This document shows positions 59,888-64,000 of a DNA stretch of 64,000 bases, piece by piece (within the stretch, counting starts at the first letter, position 1; each line of letters begins with the position of its first letter). The translations under genes and the position numbers were made by a program. Source of the DNA: Epilithonimonas xixisoli. Its GTDB lineage: Bacteria > Bacteroidota > Bacteroidia > Flavobacteriales > Weeksellaceae. The DNA is taken from contig NZ_SOEO01000002.1 of the NCBI RefSeq assembly GCF_004365655.1, forward strand, positions 372,001-436,000. Reading direction: 5' to 3'. Below the pieces are notes generated by a model. It ran no database searches, had not been told where the DNA came from, and saw only the letters and a program-made list of their open reading frames with translations.

Positions 59888-61222
59888 TTAGAATGGATAT
59901 TCGTAAATCTCTGACTCGTGGTAGAATGGATTTCCAGTTGGCATCAATTTCAGTTTTGACAAAGTTGTCATAACAACTAAAACAAATGCACCTACAATGA
60001 AGATAAAAGATCCTGTTACGAGCAAAGCCATTGGTAGATTGTTCCAGTAAGGACCAACTGTTCCAGGCATTACCATATTGAAGTAATCTAGAGCGTGACC
60101 CAAAATTACAAGACAAGCCATAAATGTAACGACTTTGTAATTTCTCTTGATGCTACTACTTACCAATACCAACAATGGTACAAGGAAGTTGATAATCAAC
60201 ATTGGTAAAAATACCGGTCCATAATACTCAAATCTACCAAAGAAGTAGTTAACTTCCTCTGGAACGTTTGCATACCAATATAGCATAAACTGAGAGAACC
60301 AAAGGTAACTCCATAATAAGCTGGTGGCAAACAAGAACTTACCAAGATCGTGTAGGTGGTTATTATTAAACTGAGGATAAACGCCTTTTTTCTTAATATA
60401 AACACTTACTAAAATGATACAAGCCACAGCAGATGACAAACAACTAACCATTGAATACCAAATGTAAAGTGTAGAATACCAGTGTGGATCAATAGACATC
60501 AACCAATCCCAAGCCCAAGCTGCAGATGCAAACCCAAAGAATGCGATGTAACCAATATTCCAGCTGTAAAGGCTAGCGTAGATCTTTCTGTTTCCTTTGT
60601 TCTCATCTACTTTTCTAGATAGACTTTTCAATTTCCAAACAAAGAAAGAAGCTCCAATAACATAGATAAGCGTTCTAACAGCATAGAAAGGAATATTCAA
60701 GAATTTTTTCTTCTCGTACAAAATCACATCGAATTCCGGAGAATTTGGATCTGTCAATTCTGGATCCATCCAATGGAAAAGATGTCCTGCGTGAGTAATA
60801 TTAAGAATCATAATGATTACCAACAATCCTCCTGCATAAGGTATGAATGAAGCTACAGCCTCCATCACTCTTGTTACAATTATAGACCAACCTGCGTGAG
60901 CCGCATGCTGAATACTGTAGAAAAACAAAGCACAACAGCTGATTCCAAAAAAGAATACTGCAAATGTGTGAATGGATGCTAATGGCGCATTGTGAATTTG
61001 ATGTTTTGCGTGCTCCAAATGAGCATTGTGATCCTGAGGTCCTACTAACTCGCTGGAGTGAGAAGGCGTTTCGTGACCGTTGGAATGAACAGACTCCATC
61101 CAATGATTAATTGTAGCATCATCTAACCCGTGGTTAAGAGCATAACCAATCCCGAATAAAACAACTCCTACAACAATCAGTATGATAGAATACAATTTTA
61201 ATTTAGGTGAAAAACTATACAT
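59888..61222 (-). CDS. actF: Alternative complex III, quinone-binding subunit ActF
   Basis: Encodes 444 residues with about ten membrane segments, of the same NrfD-like kind as ActC but shorter at the end. Features are SIDPHWYSTLYIWYSMVSC near 240, FATSLLWSYLWFSQFMLYW near 300 and MPGTVGPYWN near 395. ACIII oxidises quinol and reduces cytochrome c. The N-terminal half has an inserted histidine-rich loop (NGHETPSHSSE). It is the last gene in actB-actC-actD-actE-actF and precedes a terminator. Confidence 0.9.
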   Translation of the reverse strand: MYSFSPKLKLYSIILIVVGVVLFGIGYALNHGLDDATINHWMESVHSNGHETPSHSSELVGPQDHNAHLEHAKHQIHNAPLASIHTFAVFFFGISCCALFFYSIQHAAHAGWSIIVTRVMEAVASFIPYAGGLLVIIMILNITHAGHLFHWMDPELTDPNSPEFDVILYEKKKFLNIPFYAVRTLIYVIGASFFVWKLKSLSRKVDENKGNRKIYASLYSWNIGYIAFFGFASAAWAWDWLMSIDPHWYSTLYIWYSMVSCLSSAVACIILVSVYIKKKGVYPQFNNNHLHDLGKFLFATSLLWSYLWFSQFMLYWYANVPEEVNYFFGRFEYYGPVFLPMLIINFLVPLLVLVSSSIKRNYKVVTFMACLVILGHALDYFNMVMPGTVGPYWNNLPMALLVTGSFIFIVGAFVLVVMTTLSKLKLMPTGNPFYHESEIYEYPF

Positions 61223-61234
61223 TTTTTTCTTTTT

Positions 61235-61960
61235 TTATTTAGCATTGGTTTTAGCTTCCGTTGCAGAGGCATTAGAAGTTTTCTCTGTCGTCGCTGTAGC
61301 ATCAGTAGCTGGAGTTGCCGCTGCTGCCGTAGCTGCACTTGGCGCTTTGAAAGTATTATAAACATACAAAGCCACTCTCCATCTGTCTCCTACAGTCAAT
61401 TGTCCTGCATACGATCCCATCGCATTTCTACCATTTGTTAAAACATAGTGGATAGAACCAATTGTGATTTCTCTGTCTGCATATTTAGGAACTCCAGAAT
61501 AAGCACCGCTCAGCACGATAGGACCTTGCCCGTCTCCGCCAGTACCGTGACAAGCTGAACAAGTTTTATCATACAAAGACTTACCTCTAGCTAAATCTTT
61601 CTCAAGGTTCTCAGCTTTCAAAGGTGAAGCAGTCATCGCTTTTGAAGCTTCATAACCAGCATTGTACTCATCTATATTTTTTGGTAAAGACTCCTCACTT
61701 ACGATTCCATCATAATTTTGAGGTACAGTTCCTTGTACAGGAGAAAGTCCAGTTGCACCATTGTGAGCAACGAATGCAGGAATTTCATTTTCATGATCGG
61801 AATAAGCATCCTTAGCTTTCATCAAAGGATCATAAGCTACAGGAAAATACATATCCGGAAAATATACCAAAGGTGGATTGTCTTTTGGACCACCGCAAGA
61901 ATTCAGTAAAACAGTAGTTAAACCAAAGATTGCCGTAATTTTTAATATACTATTCTTCAT
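61235..61960 (-). CDS. actE: Alternative complex III, monoheme cytochrome c subunit ActE
   Basis: Encodes 241 residues from the ATG at 61960 (another in-frame ATG is at 61969). The lipobox is TTVLLNSCGG (C22). The heme-binding motif is CSACH (in DKTCSACHGTGGDGQG), with the axial Met probably in RNAMGSYAG. It is anchored on the periplasmic side and passes electrons from the other subunits to the terminal oxidase. It ends in an Ala/Thr-rich tail. Confidence 0.92.
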   Translation of the reverse strand: MKNSILKITAIFGLTTVLLNSCGGPKDNPPLVYFPDMYFPVAYDPLMKAKDAYSDHENEIPAFVAHNGATGLSPVQGTVPQNYDGIVSEESLPKNIDEYNAGYEASKAMTASPLKAENLEKDLARGKSLYDKTCSACHGTGGDGQGPIVLSGAYSGVPKYADREITIGSIHYVLTNGRNAMGSYAGQLTVGDRWRVALYVYNTFKAPSAATAAAATPATDATATTEKTSNASATEAKTNAK

Positions 61961-61961
61961 C

Positions 61962-62483
61962 TTAAGCATCTTTAACTGTTATTTCTTCAACACCTGTATC
62001 AATCAACAGTTGTTTAATAGTTTCAACATCGTCAGAAACAAACTCCATCATAAACTTGTCATCCGTAGTTCTAGGATCTGGATTCTGAGGTTTTGCTCCC
62101 GGATACATTTTGTTTCTTACAAGAAAAGTAAGAGACATCAAATGCGCAGAACAGAAAACCATCAATTCAAACATTGGATCGATGAAAGCCGGGAAGTTAT
62201 TAATCCAACTGAATGAAGGTTTACCTCCGATGTTCTGAGGCCAGTCGTGATTCATAATATAAGCTGTCAAAGTAATTCCAATAGTAACTCCGTAGCAAGC
62301 ATAGATGAATGCTGCATCCGAAATTCTGGTTTTTTTCAAGCCAAGTGCTTTATCTAATCCGTGAACAGGGAAAGGCGTATACACTTCGTTTATACTGATT
62401 CCTTTATCCGTAAAGGCTTTCACGCCGTGCATCAAATCATCGTCGTCGCCGTAAAGTCCATATATAATTTTAGTGGTGCTCAT
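61962..62483 (-). CDS. actD: Alternative complex III subunit ActD (DUF3341)
   Basis: Encodes 173 residues from the ATG at 62483 (MSTTKIIYGLYGDDDD); an upstream GTG in the same frame is less likely. There are two membrane segments (about 55-80 and 100-125) and the family features VYTPFPVHGLDKALG and GGKPSFSWINNFPAFIDP. It has no cofactor and stabilises the complex. It overlaps the end of actC by 14 bases. Confidence 0.93.
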   Translation of the reverse strand: MSTTKIIYGLYGDDDDLMHGVKAFTDKGISINEVYTPFPVHGLDKALGLKKTRISDAAFIYACYGVTIGITLTAYIMNHDWPQNIGGKPSFSWINNFPAFIDPMFELMVFCSAHLMSLTFLVRNKMYPGAKPQNPDPRTTDDKFMMEFVSDDVETIKQLLIDTGVEEITVKDA

Positions 62484-63867
62484 CTCCTTCTTTTGCTTTA
62501 TAAGTTTCACCTGAGATTTTCAAAATACTCTTCAATTCCGCCTGTGCAATTACAGGGAAAGTTCTTGCATATAAAAGGAATAATACTCCGAAGAATCCAA
62601 TTGTTCCAAGATATACTCCCACATCAATAATTGTCGGTTTAAACATCGTCCAAGAAGATGGTAAATAATCTCTTGACAAGTTGATTACGATAATGTCAAA
62701 ACGCTCAAACCACATCCCGATGTTGATAATCAATGCAATAATGAATGTCCAGAAGATATTAGTTCTCACTTTCTTGAACCAGAATGCTGCTGGCACAACT
62801 AAGTTACAAATAATCAATGCCCAGAATGCCCACCAGTAAGGACCAGTTGCTGCTCCTGGAGATAGATAGGTAAAATCTTCATATCTTGATCCGGAATACC
62901 ATCCGATAAAATATTCTGTTGCGTAAGCTACCGTTACCATCCCTCCAGTTACAACGATTACGATGTTCATAATTTCGATATGATACATTGTGATGTAATC
63001 TTCCAAGTGACAAACTTTTCTAGCAACCAACAATAGCGTTTGTACCATTGCAAATCCTGAGAAAATAGCTCCTGCTACGAAGTAAGGTGGATAAATGGTT
63101 GAGTGCCATCCTTTAATTACCGACGTCGCAAAGTCAAATGATACCGTGGTGTGAACCGAGAATACAAGTGGCGTTGCCAAACCTGCAAGAACCAAAGATA
63201 GCTCTTCGAATCTCTGCCAGTGTTTAGCTTTTCCTCCCCATCCGAATGCAAGAAGCGTGTAAATCTTTTTATTAAATGGCGTCTTTGCTCTATCTCTGAT
63301 CATTGCAAAGTCAGGAATCAATCCCATAAACCAGAATACAACTGATACTGAGAAATAAGTCGAGATTGCAAATACGTCCCAAAGCAATGGTGAGTTGAAG
63401 TTTACCCAAAGTGTTCCGAATTGGTTTGGCAAAGGGAAAACCCAATATCCAACCCAAACTCTACCCATGTGAATCACAGGGAAGATAGCTGCCTGACAAA
63501 CCGCGAAGATCGTCATCGCTTCTGCAGAACGGTTAACGGACATTCTCCATCTTTGTCTAAATAATAATAGTACGGCAGAAATCAATGTTCCGGCGTGACC
63601 AATACCTACCCACCAAACGAAATTGGTAATATCCCAACCCCAGTTGATCGTTCTGTTTAGACCCCATGCACCGATTCCGGTTCCGATGGTGTATGCAATA
63701 CAACCAAATCCATAAACAAACAGAATCAATGATGCATACAATGATGCCCACCATAACTTTCCTGCGCGTTCTTCGATAGGTCTTGCGATATCCTCTGTGA
63801 TATCGTGATAAGTCTTGTGACCAATAATTAAAGGTTCCCTTATCGGAGCTTCGTAATGTCCTGACAT
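62470..63867 (-). CDS. actC: Alternative complex III, NrfD-like quinol-binding subunit ActC
   Basis: Encodes 465 residues with about ten membrane segments. NrfD/PsrC features are VWWVGIGHAGTLISAVL near 85, HMGRVWVGYWVFPLPNQ near 132, FSVHTTVSFDFATSVIKGWH near 235, and FERFDIIVINLSRDYLPSSW near 405. It holds the quinol-binding site of the complex. It is followed by actD with an overlap and preceded by actB after only a few bases. Confidence 0.95.
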   Translation of the reverse strand: MSGHYEAPIREPLIIGHKTYHDITEDIARPIEERAGKLWWASLYASLILFVYGFGCIAYTIGTGIGAWGLNRTINWGWDITNFVWWVGIGHAGTLISAVLLLFRQRWRMSVNRSAEAMTIFAVCQAAIFPVIHMGRVWVGYWVFPLPNQFGTLWVNFNSPLLWDVFAISTYFSVSVVFWFMGLIPDFAMIRDRAKTPFNKKIYTLLAFGWGGKAKHWQRFEELSLVLAGLATPLVFSVHTTVSFDFATSVIKGWHSTIYPPYFVAGAIFSGFAMVQTLLLVARKVCHLEDYITMYHIEIMNIVIVVTGGMVTVAYATEYFIGWYSGSRYEDFTYLSPGAATGPYWWAFWALIICNLVVPAAFWFKKVRTNIFWTFIIALIINIGMWFERFDIIVINLSRDYLPSSWTMFKPTIIDVGVYLGTIGFFGVLFLLYARTFPVIAQAELKSILKISGETYKAKEGDEHH

Positions 63868-63874
63868 TTTTTAC

Positions 63875-64000
63875 CTATTTATTATTTAAACTTTCTTTTC
63901 TGTTTCTAATTTTTGTATGATAGAACACATTTGGTTTTGTACCAATTTCTTCTAACAATACGTACTTTCTGTCGCTGTTGAACAAGCTACGAACTTCTGA
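63875..64000 (-). CDS. actB: Alternative complex III iron-sulfur subunit ActB, C-terminal end (partial)
   Basis: From the right edge, an open minus-strand frame gives 41 residues, RSLFNSDRKYVLLEEIG... to KESLNNK, then TAG at 63875-63877. The DRKYVLLEEIGTKPNVFYHT motif is the typical end of the molybdopterin-like/4Fe-4S subunit of ACIII. It stands seven bases upstream of the actC start. Its main part lies outside the window. Confidence 0.85.
   Translation of the reverse strand, partial: SEVRSLFNSDRKYVLLEEIGTKPNVFYHTKIRNRKESLNNK

Overview
The window is a stretch of core chromosome from a Bacteroidota species, most likely Chryseobacterium or a close relative in the Weeksellaceae. The evidence is AT-rich DNA, starts without Shine-Dalgarno sequences, many Bacteroidota-type -7 boxes (TAnnTTTG, some with TTTG near -33), an alternative complex III operon, an S46 dipeptidyl peptidase, an OmpA with thrombospondin-3 repeats, and several flavobacterial families (DUF4919, DUF6122, DUF885, META lipoprotein). 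The genus is inferred from familiarity with these proteins, not from a search. There is no prophage, integron, CRISPR array or intact insertion sequence.

Layout. 1-9.7 kb: the 3' end of an unknown gene, a SanA/YdcF-type protein, an MFS exporter, a GH3-family protein, rplU-rpmA, a YebC-type regulator, the OmpA/TSP3 outer membrane protein, smpB and an ABC-F ATPase. 10-15.9 kb: the rod-shape operon mreB-mreC-mreD-mrdA-rodA, on the minus strand. 16.1-20.4 kb: the heme genes hemA-hemC-hemD-hemE. 20.4-22.5 kb: two small secreted paralogs, a cysteine-cluster protein, a 55-residue membrane protein and a truncated globin. 22.5-27.4 kb: a minus-strand run, hflX-DUF4919-antiporter-CAT-like-alkD-DUF6122, held together by overlapping TAATG junctions. 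27.5-31.2 kb: ppk2, a CPBP protease, rmuC and a DUF1573 protein. 31.3-38.2 kb: valS, then GNAT, DUF4241, PfkB kinase, hydrolase, HD and membrane proteins. 38.2-47.3 kb: OsmC, META lipoprotein, DPP7/11-type peptidase, cation/proton exchanger, GNAT, GyrI-like, Bcp, Nth, HPP and DUF885. 47.5-50.6 kb: an acidic protein and a TonB-ExbB-TonB cassette. 50.6-52.1 kb: folC and two identical tRNA-Val genes. 52.4-59.8 kb: VanZ-like protein, two glycosyltransferases, sufE, pepT, HMG-CoA lyase, an OsmC-like protein, sufT, a VWA lipoprotein and an exonuclease. 59.9-64 kb: alternative complex III genes actB (3' end only), actC, actD, actE, actF.

Most genes are housekeeping. The more unusual items are: (i) a dispersed hairpin element of about 85 nt (about 130 nt in one copy), with four clear copies in intergenic DNA whose stem bases covary; (ii) an ABC-F ATPase in which both halves of one composite ATP site have decayed; (iii) a TonB-ExbB-TonB cassette with a TonB-like protein where ExbD is expected; (iv) an OsmC-like protein with serine at both catalytic cysteine positions; and (v) an endonuclease III with no cysteine and so no iron-sulfur cluster.
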